Assembly: GCF_000725545.1 (NCBI RefSeq)
Contig: NZ_JNZP01000012.1
Location: forward strand, 124,001-188,000
DNA: 64,000 bases
Source: Streptomyces exfoliatus
GTDB lineage: Bacteria; Actinomycetota; Actinomycetes; Streptomycetales; Streptomycetaceae
Reading direction: 5' to 3'
The notes beneath the pieces are model-generated. The model saw nothing but the letters and a program-made list of their open reading frames with translations, was not told the origin of the DNA and ran no database searches. The translations under genes and the position numbers were made by a program. Positions 10,968-20,758 of the stretch are shown here, in pieces. Within the stretch, counting starts at the first letter, position 1. The number at the start of each line of letters is the position of its first letter.

Positions 10968-12344
10968 ATGCAGCCGTCCCCGTCCTCCCCCGGCGCGCTC
11001 TCCCGCCGCACGATGCTGGCCGGTGCCGCCGCGCTCGCCGGCACGACGGCGACGGCGGCCGCCACGGCCGTACCGGCCCAGGCCGCGACCTCCGCGTCCG
11101 GACCCGCGTCCCCCGCCGGAACCGCGTCCGCCGCCGGGTCCGGGTCCGCCGCGCGGCGTCGCGCGCGGACCGTGGTCTTCCGCGACGTGCGTCCGTTCGG
11201 CGCGGCGAAGGCCACGGACCTCGTCGTCGTCGACGGTCTGATCTCGGACGGCCCGGCGCCCCGGGGCGCCGAGATCGTCGACGGTGACGGCCGGATCGCG
11301 CTGCCGTCGCTCGTGGACGCCCACATCCACCCGGACAAGACGACCTGGGGCGGCTCCTGGGTGTCGCGCCGGCCCGCGAGCGGCATCGCCGACTACGTCG
11401 CCCAGGACGTCGAGCTGTTCCGCAGCCAGCGCCGGCCCGTCGGCGAGCGCGCGTACGGGCTGATGTCCCACGCCGTCTCCCGGGGCACCCGGGCGATGCG
11501 CGCCCACGCCGACGTGGCGCCCGCCTACGGACTGGCCGGGGTGGAGGGCGTGGCCGAGGCCCGTGAGCGGCTGCGCCACGCGCTCGACGTGCAGATCGTC
11601 GCCTTCCCCCAGCACGGCGTCATCCGCACCCCGGGCACGGCGGAGCTGCTCGACGAGGCGGCGCGCGAAGGTCTCGTCGACATGATCGGCGGTATCGACC
11701 CGATCGGTTTCGACGAGGCGCTCGACGAGCAGCTGGACATCGTCTTCGGCATCGCGGACCGCCACGGCGTCGGCGTGGACATCCATCTGCACGACCGGGG
11801 CGAGAAGGGCATGCGGGCCATGCGCGGCATCGTCGACCGTACGCGTGCGCTCTCCCTCGCCGGGAAGGTCACGGTCAGCCACGTCTTCTGCCTGCCGGGC
11901 CTGACGGACCGTGAACTCGGCGCGGTCGCGGCGGACCTGGGGGATCTGGACATCACCCTGACCACGGTCGCACCGTCCGACTCCCTGGTCCTGCCGATCG
12001 CCCGGCTGCGCGAGCACGGGGTGCGGGTCGGGCTCGGTTCGGACGGCGTGCGCGACTCCTGGAGCCCGTTCGGCAACGCCGACATGATGCACCGCGCGCA
12101 CATCCTCGGGTGGGTGCGGGACGTGCGCCTGGACGAGGAACTGACGGACTGTTACGACGTCGCCGCGCACGGCGGTTCGGACGTGATGGGCCTGGCGCGC
12201 GCCGACTTCGCGGCCGGAGCCCCGGCCGACTTCGTCCTCGTCCGGGGCGAATGCCTGCCGCAGGTGGTGGTGGACATGCCTCGTCGGGACCTGGTGGTGC
12301 ACGGGGGCCTGGTGGTGGCCCGGGACGGCGAGTTCCTCGGCTGA
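10968..12344 (+). CDS. Tat-exported amidohydrolase, cytosine-deaminase-like
   Basis: This 458-aa protein starts with a twin-arginine signal (SRRTMLAGAAALAG, then an Ala-rich segment ending near AQA), so it is probably folded before export. The body is an amidohydrolase TIM barrel with metal ligands in VDAHIHPDK, VDIHLHDRGEKG and SHVFCLPG, and a conserved GLGSDGVRDSWSPFGNADMM. This resembles cytosine deaminase (CodA) and related N-heterocycle hydrolases; the substrate cannot be deduced. The ATG has GGAG six bases upstream. It lies downstream of a FadR-type regulator and operator pair, and near a BCCT carrier, so one possibility is a role in using a nitrogenous compound taken up by that carrier. 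That link is only inferred from position. Confidence 0.8.
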   Translation: MQPSPSSPGALSRRTMLAGAAALAGTTATAAATAVPAQAATSASGPASPAGTASAAGSGSAARRRARTVVFRDVRPFGAAKATDLVVVDGLISDGPAPRGAEIVDGDGRIALPSLVDAHIHPDKTTWGGSWVSRRPASGIADYVAQDVELFRSQRRPVGERAYGLMSHAVSRGTRAMRAHADVAPAYGLAGVEGVAEARERLRHALDVQIVAFPQHGVIRTPGTAELLDEAAREGLVDMIGGIDPIGFDEALDEQLDIVFGIADRHGVGVDIHLHDRGEKGMRAMRGIVDRTRALSLAGKVTVSHVFCLPGLTDRELGAVAADLGDLDITLTTVAPSDSLVLPIARLREHGVRVGLGSDGVRDSWSPFGNADMMHRAHILGWVRDVRLDEELTDCYDVAAHGGSDVMGLARADFAAGAPADFVLVRGECLPQVVVDMPRRDLVVHGGLVVARDGEFLG

Positions 12345-12388
12345 CCGGTCGTGACCCGATCCTGACCGTCCATGGACGTTCGCCGACG

Positions 12389-12422
12389 GCCGGCCGGACA
12401 CCCTCTCGGGTGCCCGGCCGGC
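12389..12422. terminator. Strong hairpin between convergent genes
   Basis: GCCGGCCGG-A-CACCC pairs with GGGTG-C-CCGGCCGGC around a TCTC loop, giving 14 pairs with a single A/C mismatch. It lies between the convergent amidohydrolase and VOC genes and can act on both strands. Confidence 0.8.
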
Positions 12423-12428
12423 TGTCTT

Positions 12429-12803
12429 CTAGAGGTACGGCTGCGTGATCAGCTCGAACGCGTGGCCGGCGGGGTCCTTGAAGTAGACCCCGCGACCACC
12501 GTGGTCGGTGTTGGTCTCGCCGGGGCGCCGCATCTGCGGGTCGGCCCAGTGCTCGACGCCCTGGTCGCGAAGCCGCCCGTAGGCGCGGTCGAACAGCTCC
12601 TCGTCGACAAGGAACGCGTAGTGCTGCATCTGGATCTCGACCGGGGGTTCGGCGAACTGGATCAGGACGCCGTCGGCGAGCTGGACGTTGACGAAGGGGC
12701 CCCAGGAGGGCGCCTCGGGGAGTTCCAGCAACTCCCGGAAGAACGTCGCCGATTCGTGGCGGTCCTTGGCGGCGATGATGGTGTGGTTGAACGTGACTGC
12801 CAT
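12429..12803 (-). CDS. Glyoxalase/VOC-superfamily protein
   Basis: This 124-aa protein covers one complete vicinal-oxygen-chelate unit of two beta-alpha-beta-beta-beta motifs. The first half carries FNHTIIAAKDRHESATFFRE and a shielding strand (VQLADGVLIQFA), the second MQHYAFLV and the terminal RGVYFKDPAGHAFELI, which holds the usual metal-ligand Glu. Members include glyoxalase I, dioxygenases and fosfomycin/bleomycin resistance proteins; the reaction is not predictable here. ATG 12803 is chosen because GAGG lies eight bases upstream and the preceding 19 codons (to 12860) do not belong to the fold. It appears monocistronic. Confidence 0.8.
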   Translation of the reverse strand: MAVTFNHTIIAAKDRHESATFFRELLELPEAPSWGPFVNVQLADGVLIQFAEPPVEIQMQHYAFLVDEELFDRAYGRLRDQGVEHWADPQMRRPGETNTDHGGRGVYFKDPAGHAFELITQPYL

Positions 12804-13017
12804 GTGGATGACCTCGCTCTGTTGATTCGACACGGAAGTGGACTCGCAGTGCTCGAGCACTGGGGAGGTCCGCGCGCCGAACCGCGGGGGTGCCGCCGGG
12901 GCACCCGCTGAGCGGTCAGTCGTCCACCGGATGGCCCGTCTGTGTGTGGCGTCGAGTCGCCGGTCCGGTGTTCACGTCGAAGGACAGTACGTGATCAAGG
13001 CCCGGGCGGCAAGAGGG
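12804..13017. other. Intergenic stretch without a recognisable gene
   Basis: Together with the operator region to 13229 this makes a gap of about 425 bp. The first 200 bp should contain the VOC promoter. I see no convincing small ORF with a ribosome-binding site, no RNA gene and no hairpin worth listing. Confidence 0.5.
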
Positions 13018-13031
13018 TGGGAGCGCTCCCT
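13018..13031. promoter_or_regulatory. LacI-type operator TGGGAGCGCTCCCT
   Basis: This 12-bp perfect palindrome (GGGAGCGCTCCC) matches the CebR-type operator TGGGAGCGCTCCCA of Streptomyces at 13 of 14 positions. It sits upstream of the -35 box of the pectate lyase promoter. Confidence 0.65.
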
Positions 13032-13072
13032 TCCGCCTCCTGCGCCACCTCCGGGAGTCCCTGCGCGAAGTA

Positions 13073-13101
13073 TTGCCACGCCCCTGGGGTCACCCTATTG
13101 T
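13073..13101 (+). promoter_or_regulatory. Predicted promoter of the pectate lyase gene
   Basis: TTGCCA (13073-13078) and TATTGT (13096-13101) are separated by exactly 17 bp, a good vegetative-type promoter. It is flanked by two LacI-type palindromes. Confidence 0.6.
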
Positions 13102-13109
13102 CCCGGGCA

Positions 13110-13121
13110 GAAAGCGCTTTC
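13110..13121. promoter_or_regulatory. LacI-type operator GAAAGCGCTTTC near the start of transcription
   Basis: This perfect 12-bp palindrome is centred about 15 bp downstream of the -10 box, where a bound repressor would block initiation. Its outer bases differ from the upstream site (GAAAG...CTTTC against GGGAG...CTCCC), so it may be read by a different LacI-family protein. Confidence 0.6.
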
Positions 13122-13229
13122 CATCCGTCTGTGGGCGGCCTTACCGAGGGCTGCCCACGGGCGGTTTCTTCTGGACTGAACGTCAATCCCCACCCCCCCC
13201 ATCGTTCGAAGACAAGAAGGACGGCGAGC

Positions 13230-14810
13230 ATGAAGCGACCAGTCGCATTTCGACTCCACGCGGCAGCGGCAGCCATGGCTTTGGCGGCCGGGACCGGCGT
13301 GGTCCTGTCGATGCCCCAGGCATCGGCGGCGACCGGCGGCGCCACCGGTTACGCGACACAGAACGGCGGGACCACCGGCGGCGCGGGCGGCCAGACCGTA
13401 CGGGCCACCACCGGAACCCAGATCCACGCGGCCCTGTGCGGACGCGCCACCAGCAGCACTCCCCTCATCATCCAGGTCGAGGGGACCGTCAACCACGCCA
13501 ACACCGCCAAGGTGTCGGGCACCAGCTGCAACACCGCCGACGGCGTGATCGAGCTGAAGCAGATCAGCAACGTCACTCTCGTCGGAGTCGGCGCCGGCGC
13601 CGTCTTCGACCAACTCGGCATCCACATACGCGAGTCCAGCAACATCATCATCCAGAACGTCACCGTCAAGAACGTCAAGAAGTCGGGCTCGCCCATCTCC
13701 AACGGCGGCGACGCCATCGGCATGGAGAGCAGCGTCCGCAACGTCTGGGTCGACCACGTCACCCTGGAGGCGTCGGGCGGCGAGTCGGAGGGTTACGACG
13801 GCCTCTTCGACATGAAGGACGACACCAAGTACGTGACGCTGTCCTACAGCATCCTGCGCAACTCCGGCCGCGGCGGCCTGGTCGGCTCCAGCGAGACCGA
13901 GCTCTCGAACGGCTTCATCACGTACCACCACAACCTGTACGACAACATCGACTCGCGCGCACCCCTGCTGCGCGGCGGCACCGCCCACATGTACAACAAC
14001 CACTACCGGCGGATCAACGAGTCCGGCATCAACTCCCGTGCGGGGGCGCACGCCAAGGTCGACAACAACTACTTCGAGGACTCCAAGGACGTCCTCGGCA
14101 CCTTCTACACGACCGCGGCCGGCTACTGGCAGGTCAGTGGCAACGTCTTCGACAACGTGGCCTGGTCCGCGCGCACCTCCGACCACAACCCGGCGGGGCC
14201 GAACCCGCAGTCCAACGCCACGATCTCCATCCCGTACGCCTTCGCCCTCGACTCCGCCGGCTGCGTGCCGGACGTCGTCGCCCGGACGGCGGGCGCGGCC
14301 AAGGGGCTTCTGGTGTCGGACGGCAGCTGCACGCCGCAGACGCCCAGCCCCACCCCGACGCAGACGACCCCGACGCCGAGTCCGACGCAGACCACCCCCA
14401 CCCCGGGTCCCACCACGCCCACTCCCGGACCGACGCAGCCGGGCGGGACCAACCTCAGCATCGGGGCGGGTTCCGACGGTTCGAGCAAGGCCGACGGTAC
14501 GAGCTACGGCAACGTCCGGGACGGGAACCTGAGCACCTACTGGTCGCCGGCCGGCACGACCGGATCGGTGTCGATCAAGTGGGCCTCCGCCACCACCGTC
14601 TCCTCCCTCGCGATCCGTGAGGCGGCGGGGGCGACGGGCGCCATCGGGTCCTGGAAGGTCCTCAACGGCGACACCGGTGCAGTGCTGACGTCGGGCAGCG
14701 GTGCCGGCGTCATCACCATCCCCCGCACCACCCTCCAGAAGCTCACGTTCCAGATCGTCAGCTCGTCCGGCACCCCCCGGGTCGCCGAGTTCGAGACCTA
14801 CGCCGGATAG
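13230..14810 (+). CDS. Secreted PL1 pectate lyase with C-terminal discoidin-like domain
   Basis: This 526-aa enzyme would cleave polygalacturonate by beta-elimination outside the cell. A Sec signal peptide (MKRPVAFRLHAAAAAMAL... to about ASAA, residue 36) precedes a PL1 right-handed parallel beta-helix. Typical motifs are NVWVDHVTLEA, DGLFDMKDDTKYVTLSYSIL (calcium-site Asp residues) and RAPLLRGGTAHMYNNHY. A Pro/Thr linker (PTPTQTTPTPSP repeats, about residues 370-410) leads to a roughly 115-aa beta domain (SKADGTSYGNVRDGNLSTYWSP) of the F5/8-type or CBM32-like kind that probably binds carbohydrate. ATG 13230 has AAGGA eight bases upstream; upstream in-frame codons are excluded because the signal peptide would be buried. 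Control by LacI-type repressors is likely from the two operators at its promoter. Confidence 0.9.
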   Translation: MKRPVAFRLHAAAAAMALAAGTGVVLSMPQASAATGGATGYATQNGGTTGGAGGQTVRATTGTQIHAALCGRATSSTPLIIQVEGTVNHANTAKVSGTSCNTADGVIELKQISNVTLVGVGAGAVFDQLGIHIRESSNIIIQNVTVKNVKKSGSPISNGGDAIGMESSVRNVWVDHVTLEASGGESEGYDGLFDMKDDTKYVTLSYSILRNSGRGGLVGSSETELSNGFITYHHNLYDNIDSRAPLLRGGTAHMYNNHYRRINESGINSRAGAHAKVDNNYFEDSKDVLGTFYTTAAGYWQVSGNVFDNVAWSARTSDHNPAGPNPQSNATISIPYAFALDSAGCVPDVVARTAGAAKGLLVSDGSCTPQTPSPTPTQTTPTPSPTQTTPTPGPTTPTPGPTQPGGTNLSIGAGSDGSSKADGTSYGNVRDGNLSTYWSPAGTTGSVSIKWASATTVSSLAIREAAGATGAIGSWKVLNGDTGAVLTSGSGAGVITIPRTTLQKLTFQIVSSSGTPRVAEFETYAG

Positions 14811-14822
14811 CTCCGCAGCCTC

Positions 14823-14860
14823 GGTCCGGTTCCGGCTCCCCTCGGGGCCGGAGCCGGACC
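14823..14860. terminator. Hairpin after the pectate lyase gene
   Basis: GGTCCGGTTCCGGCTCC pairs with the complementary arm GGAGCCGGACC and inner CCGG bases around a CCCTCGGGG loop. It lies between convergent genes and has no strong T-run, as is common in Streptomyces. Confidence 0.65.
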
Positions 14861-14890
14861 ATCGCCGTTCCCCGCGCGCGTACCGCCGGT

Positions 14891-15568
14891 TCAGCTCACG
14901 AACTCGCGGTCGCCGTAGCGCACCTGGGCCTCCTCCCAGTCGGCGCCCAGTGCCGCCGTGAACCTCCGCGCCAGCGGCAGATCGGCGATCGGCGCGACGA
15001 GGACGAGCCTGCCGTCGAGGGTCACCGAACCGCCGCCGAGCTTCTCGCGGGCCTCGGGGTCGGCGACGAGCGCCTCACGGAGGCCGCTCGCCTCCACTCC
15101 GGGCACCTCGATCTCGACCGCGTCGGTCTCCGGGGACGTGCGCGGCAGACAGCGGAAGGTGAGCACGGCCTCCTGGTGGTACTCCTTGGCGATCACGCCC
15201 GCGATGTGGTGGAGCCCGTCGCGGCCCACCCTGTCGACGTCGAACTCACGCGACCGCTCGTACGTGGCCTGCCGCAGGTCGGCGGACCAGAAGACGCCGT
15301 CGAGGAGCGTCGAGGCGGCCGGCCGGGCACCGTGGGCGCGGATGATCGCGCGTACCTCGTGGTCGAACCGGGTCAGGCGGGTCTCGAGACGGGGGTCGTC
15401 CGGGTCGGTGATGACCGAGGTGTTGTCCGTCGCGAAGATCTCCGCCGCCGGGCAGCCGGGACCGGGCGGGCTCGCGTGGGTGCTCTGGACGCCGGTGATC
15501 ACGAGCAGGAGGGCGGTGACGCCGGCGGCGAGGAGTCGGCGCGGTCGGGGAGTGGTGTCGATGTTCAC
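14891..15568 (-). CDS. Secreted protein of unknown function
   Basis: This 225-aa protein has a clear export signal: RPRRLLAAGVTALLLVITGV followed by a cleavage region near THASPPG. The mature part has only two cysteines (PGCPAAE and FRCLPRT), which may form a disulfide. It contains an HEVRAIIRAHG segment and ends in a mixed alpha/beta region (LDGRLVLVAPIADLPLARRFTAAL). I do not recognise the family. The GTG start lacks a strong ribosome-binding site, so the start is less certain, but it places the signal peptide at residue 10-30 as expected. It appears monocistronic and divergent from the GH16-like gene. Confidence 0.65.
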   Translation of the reverse strand: MNIDTTPRPRRLLAAGVTALLLVITGVQSTHASPPGPGCPAAEIFATDNTSVITDPDDPRLETRLTRFDHEVRAIIRAHGARPAASTLLDGVFWSADLRQATYERSREFDVDRVGRDGLHHIAGVIAKEYHQEAVLTFRCLPRTSPETDAVEIEVPGVEASGLREALVADPEAREKLGGGSVTLDGRLVLVAPIADLPLARRFTAALGADWEEAQVRYGDREFVS

Positions 15569-15775
15569 GGCACGATCAACGAGCCCGGCCGGTGATCGTC
15601 GCGTCGCGGACCGGGAGACGCGTACCCGTGCTCATGCCGCGCCCCGCCCTCGGTGCCGGCCGTGCGGCGCACATGACGACTTGTCGCCAATAGGCGATCT
15701 GCCGCGTATGGGCGGCGGAGGGTGGGCAGCATCGTTCGCGGGCCGACCCGTCGTCCCCCGAGAAAGGAGCGCGCC

Positions 15776-16495
15776 GTGCTGTCCGACTTCTTCGAACGGC
15801 TGCTGAGACGCGGTGGAGCGGACCGGAGTGCGCCCCCGCGGCGTCCGGGGACGCTCGTCCTCGACGCCGACTTCTCCTCCGCCGAGCAGTGGACCGCGGG
15901 CCGGTCCTGGGCGTATCCCGACGGCGGCCCGACCAACCCCGGCGACAACAAGCTCGACCACCTCACGGCCGACCCGTCGTACAGCAGGACCGGCGTGTTC
16001 CGGGCGACCCGCCGGCCGGACGGCAACTGGGACGCGGGGCTGCTCACGACGGAGGGCAGCCCCGAGGGCTTCCTCGTCCGGGCGGGCGACGTCCTGGAAG
16101 CGCGGGTGCGGTTGCCGGTGGAGGCGGGCGCCTGGCCGGCGATCTGGACCTGGCTCGACGGCGGACAGGAGATCGACGTCTTCGAGTACCACCCCGACAA
16201 CCCCGACCTCCTCGAACTGTCGAACCGCGTCCGGGGACGCCACCTGTACTTCCGGGACCCGGCGGTCCAGCCCGGGGCGTGGGTCGACCTCCGGGTCGAG
16301 TTCGGTGCGCGCAGTGTGGTGTGGTGGGTCAACGGCGCACGGGTCTTCGACGACCGGCGCGGGGTGGGACGTTCCTGGCGGGCCCATCTCATCGTCAACC
16401 TGTCGGTGTGCGCGGGCCGCTACCACCCGGCGCCCGATCCCGACACGTCGGAGATGTCGTACGAGGTGGCGGAGTTGCGGGTGTACCGGGCCTGA
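15776..16495 (+). CDS. GH16-like beta-glucanase-fold protein without signal peptide
   Basis: This 239-aa protein starts with an amphipathic LSDFFERLLRRGG segment and then a jelly-roll of the concanavalin type. The GH16 catalytic signature ExDxxE is present as EIDVFE (about residue 130), preceded by AWPAIWTWLDGGQ as in laminarinases and lichenases. The last third (VVWWVNGARVFDDR, LIVNLSVCAGRY) also fits GH16. The GTG start has AAAGGAG six bases upstream and is well supported. No export signal is visible, which is unusual for a polysaccharide hydrolase; it may leave by another route, act inside the cell, or be a non-secreted paralogue. Substrate unknown. Confidence 0.75.
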   Translation: MLSDFFERLLRRGGADRSAPPRRPGTLVLDADFSSAEQWTAGRSWAYPDGGPTNPGDNKLDHLTADPSYSRTGVFRATRRPDGNWDAGLLTTEGSPEGFLVRAGDVLEARVRLPVEAGAWPAIWTWLDGGQEIDVFEYHPDNPDLLELSNRVRGRHLYFRDPAVQPGAWVDLRVEFGARSVVWWVNGARVFDDRRGVGRSWRAHLIVNLSVCAGRYHPAPDPDTSEMSYEVAELRVYRA

Positions 16496-16642
16496 CCCCT
16501 CCCGCGGTGCGGCCAGGCCGGCGCTCGGCCCGGATCGGGAACACGAGGGGGAGGCGGCCTCTCGGGGAACGGGCGTTGCGTAGGCTCCGACGGAGCGTTC
16601 CGCACGCCCGCACCGCGAGTCCGTACGACGAGGAGGACCCCC

Positions 16643-17374
16643 ATGAACACCGCCGACGAGGGACGGCAGCGGCTCGACGCGGCCAGTGTGCTCAACGCGA
16701 AGAGCACGCTGCTGCAGCTGCTCGCCCGCGCGGGGGTCTACACCGGTGACGCCGAGGAGCTGATCGGACTCGTCGAGGCCGGAGCCCTCGCCCTGGCGCA
16801 CGAGGAGATCGGCGACAGCCCGCGAGACGCTCCTCAGGAGAAGGGGCCGCTCTACGCGTCCGGCTGGTCCGACGGCGCCCGGGACGCCGTGGACGCCTTG
16901 GGCGCCCTCGCGGAGCAGGCCCTGGTCCGTGCCGTCACCGCCGGCCCTTCGGCCTCCGCCCCCGACGAGCGCTCCCCCGTCCGGAGGGCGGAGATGGAGC
17001 GGGCCAAGGTGGCGGTCACCCCGCTCCACCTGTCGTTCTCCGAGGTCTCCGAGCTCGATCCGGAGGTCACCGACCAGGTGCTCGGCGCCGTCCTGCGCAC
17101 GATGAGCCCCCGGGAGCGGGCCGGGTACCCGGGCCGTCTCGCGGAGTTCGCCGCGGCCCACCACGCGCGGCTGGAGCGGTTGTTCGCGGCGTACGGCCCC
17201 GGTGCCCCGATCGCCGTCCACGGGCGCTACTCCCTGGTCCACTCCCCCACCAGCGTCGCCGTTCTGGAACGCCTCGCGGCGGCGCCTTCGGCCCTGCACG
17301 AGGAGTGGGACGCCGCCGAGCTTCCGCCCGCCTGGCTGGACGGACTGACGGCGGCCTGGGGCTCGAAGGCCTGA
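16643..17374 (+). CDS. Protein of unknown function, mostly alpha-helical
   Basis: This 243-aa soluble protein is rich in Ala, Leu and Glu and is predicted by eye to be mainly helical, with LNAKSTLLQLLARAGVY near the N-terminus and a conserved-looking AAYGPGAPIAVHGRYSLVHSP segment towards the C-terminus. I do not recognise the family. The ATG follows GAGGAGGA, so expression is likely. It is transcribed in the same direction as the GH16-like gene, 147 bp downstream of it, and ends 91 bp before the iron box that opens the siderophore region. Confidence 0.6.
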   Translation: MNTADEGRQRLDAASVLNAKSTLLQLLARAGVYTGDAEELIGLVEAGALALAHEEIGDSPRDAPQEKGPLYASGWSDGARDAVDALGALAEQALVRAVTAGPSASAPDERSPVRRAEMERAKVAVTPLHLSFSEVSELDPEVTDQVLGAVLRTMSPRERAGYPGRLAEFAAAHHARLERLFAAYGPGAPIAVHGRYSLVHSPTSVAVLERLAAAPSALHEEWDAAELPPAWLDGLTAAWGSKA

Positions 17375-17465
17375 GCCGCGCGCTCAACTCGACTCTCCTG
17401 AAGAGCAGTTGCGGTCGCTCGCCCTGGGGGCGCGCGACGCTTCGGCGATTCCGCCCTCTTGATAC

Positions 17466-17484
17466 TTAGGTTAGGCTAAGTTAA
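17466..17484 (+). promoter_or_regulatory. Iron box (DmdR/IdeR) before the arg genes
   Basis: TTAGGTTAGGCTAAGTTAA matches the actinobacterial iron box TTAGGTTAGGCTAACCTAA at 17 of 19 positions. It lies 78 bp before the argC start. Under iron excess a DmdR-type repressor would be expected to bind and silence argC-argJ-argB-argD. Confidence 0.8.
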
Positions 17485-18599
<1,115 letters not shown>

Positions 18600-18603
<4 letters not shown>

Positions 18604-19751
18604 CCGTGACCGCCGCCCGGGGATTCCTCGCCAGCGGGGTGTCCGCCGGCATCAAGACGTCCGGCGATCCCGACCTCGCCCTGGTGGTGAACAGGGGACC
18701 CGCACCGGCCGCCGCGGGCGTCTTCACCTCCAACCGGATCCAGGCCGCGCCCGTCCGCTGGTCACGGCAGGCCCTCGCGCGCGGAACCGTCTCCGCGGTC
18801 GTGCTGAACTCCGGCGGCGCCAACGCGTGCACGGGCGCGGCCGGAGCCGACGACGCACGGACGATGGCCGGACGGACCGCGCTGGCCGTCGGGATCGCCC
18901 CGGAGGACGTGGCCGTCTGCTCGACCGGGCTCATCGGTGTCCCGCTGCCGATGGACCGCGTCACGGCGGGCATCGCGCTCGCGGCGGCGCGGCTGACGTC
19001 CGACGGGGGACTGGACGCGGCCGTGGCCATCAGGACGACCGACTCCGTGCACAAGACGGCGGTCGCGTCCCGGTCCGGCTGGACCGTCGGCGGCATGGCG
19101 AAGGGCGCCGGCATGCTCGCGCCCGGCCTCGCCACCATGCTCGTGGTCCTCACCACCGACGCCGTGGCCGACGCCCCGCTGCTCGACACCGCGCTGCGCA
19201 CGGCCGTCCGCACCACGTTCGACCGGGTCGACTCCGACGGCTGCATGTCCACGAACGACACCGTTCTCCTGCTCGCCTCGGGCGCGTCCGGTGTCACCCC
19301 TTCGGCCGCGGACCTCACCGAGGCCGTGCACGCCGTCTGCCTCGACCTGGCCCGGCAGCTGATCGCGGACGCCGAGGGCGCGTCGAAGGAGATCGAGATC
19401 GCGGTCGTCGGCGCCGCCTCCGAGGAGGACGCCGTGACCGTGGGCCGCTCGGTGGCCAGGAACAACCTCCTCAAGTGCGCCCTGCACGGCGAGGACCCGA
19501 ACTGGGGCCGGGTGCTCTCGGCCATCGGCACGACCGACGCGGTCTTCGACCCCGACCACCTGGACGTCGCCGTCAACGGGGTCTGGGTCTGCCGGGACGG
19601 CGCGGCCGGGGAGCCGAGGGAGAAGGTCGACCTGACGGGCCGCCGCGTCACGATCACGGTCGACCTGCGCGCCGGAGAGGCGTCGGCCGAGATCTGGACC
19701 AACGACCTCACGGCCGCGTACGTGCACGAGAACAGCGCCTACAGCTCATGA
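18600..19751 (+). CDS. argJ: Bifunctional ornithine acetyltransferase / N-acetylglutamate synthase
   Basis: This 383-aa enzyme recycles the acetyl group from N-acetylornithine to glutamate, releasing ornithine. The autoprocessing site is visible in [14 protein letters not shown], where cleavage before the Thr yields alpha and beta chains and makes the Thr the nucleophile. Other family marks are [15 protein letters not shown] near the N-terminus, [18 protein letters not shown], and [23 protein letters not shown]. The GTG start overlaps the argC stop (GTGA). With ArgB, ArgC and ArgD it forms a complete glutamate-to-ornithine cycle; argF, argG and argH are absent, so the end product here is ornithine, not arginine. 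Confidence 0.93.
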
Positions 19752-19768
19752 GCGGAGGAGGAACGGGG

Positions 19769-20758
19769 ATGAGGACGACCGTCACCGACGGCGTGGAGGG
19801 CGCGTCCGCCGTGGACCCCGGGGACGTGACCGCCAGGGACGTCCCCTGGTCGGAGGAGCTGCAGGGCCGGACCGTCGTCCTCAAGTGCGGCGGCAGCACC
19901 CTGATCGACCCCGCGCTCCGGCGGTCGTTCGCGCAGGACGTCGTCGAACTGTGGCACGCCGGGCTGCACCCGGTCGTCGTGCACGGCGGCGGCCCCCAGA
20001 TCAGCGAGATGCTCGACCGCCTCGCCCTGGAGGTCAGGTTCGAGGCGGGGATGCGGGTGACCACGCCGGAGGCCATGGACGTGGTCCGCATGGTGCTCAC
20101 CGGTCGCGTGCAGCGGGAGCTGGTGGGGGCCATCAACGCCCACGGGCCCTTCGCCGTCGGCATGTCGGGCGAGGACGCCCACACCCTGACCGCCGAGCGG
20201 CGCCCGGCCTGGGTGGACGGCCGGGCCGTCGACATCGGTCTCGTCGGCGACATCGTGGCTGTGGCCCCCGACACCGTACGGGACCTCCTGGCCGGGGGCC
20301 GTATCCCGGTCGTCTCGCCCGTCGCACGCGGCGCGGACGGGCAGATCTACAACGTCAACGCCGATCTCGCGGCGTCGGCGCTGGCCGTCGCCCTCGGCGC
20401 CGACCGGCTCGTGATGCTCACGGACGTCCCGGGCCTCTGCGCGGACTGGCCGCGCCGCACCGAGGTGATCCCCCGTCTGACGGCCGGCGAGCTGGACGCG
20501 CTGCTCCCCGGGCTCACGGGCGGGATGCTGCCGAAGATGGAGGGCTGTCTGCGTGCGGTCCGGTCCGGGGTCGGGCGCGTCCACGTCCTCGACGGGCGGA
20601 CGCCGCACGCCGTCCTGCGGGGCGTCCTCACCGAGGAGAGCCCCGGCACCACGGTCCTGCCCGACGGCGCGAAGGACGGCGCGACCGACGGCCCGGCGGA
20701 CGACGCGACTGACGACGCGGCGGACGACGCGACGAACGACCGGGAGATCCGCGTATGA
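19769..20758 (+). CDS. argB: N-acetylglutamate kinase with acidic repeat tail
   Basis: This 329-aa amino-acid kinase phosphorylates N-acetylglutamate. The ATP-binding loops are [11 protein letters not shown] and [14 protein letters not shown]; substrate and core motifs include [40 protein letters not shown] and [10 protein letters not shown]. The last 30 residues are an Asp/Ala/Thr repeat ([14 protein letters not shown]) beyond the normal end of the fold; the tail is unusual for ArgB and its role is unknown. ATG 19769 is chosen because GGAGGAGG lies eight bases upstream; ATG 19748 would overlap argJ but has no ribosome-binding site. The stop overlaps the argD start (ATGA). Confidence 0.9.
   Translation: MRTTVTDGVEGASAVDPGDVTARDVPWSEELQGRTVVLKCGGSTLIDPALRRSFAQDVVELWHAGLHPVVVHGGGPQISEMLDRLALEVRFEAGMRVTTPEAMDVVRMVLTGRVQRELVGAINAHGPFAVGMSGEDAHTLTAERRPAWVDGRAVDIGLVGDIVAVAPDTVRDLLAGGRIPVVSPVARGADGQIYNVNADLAASALAVALGADRLVMLTDVPGLCADWPRRTEVIPRLTAGELDALLPGLTGGMLPKMEGCLRAVRSGVGRVHVLDGRTPHAVLRGVLTEESPGTTVLPDGAKDGATDGPADDATDDAADDATNDREIRV

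Noticed and set aside
19748..19768. ATG 19748 as the argB start
   Set aside because: It overlaps the argJ stop as ATGA but has no ribosome-binding site, while ATG 19769 has GGAGGAGG at good distance. It remains possible by coupling.
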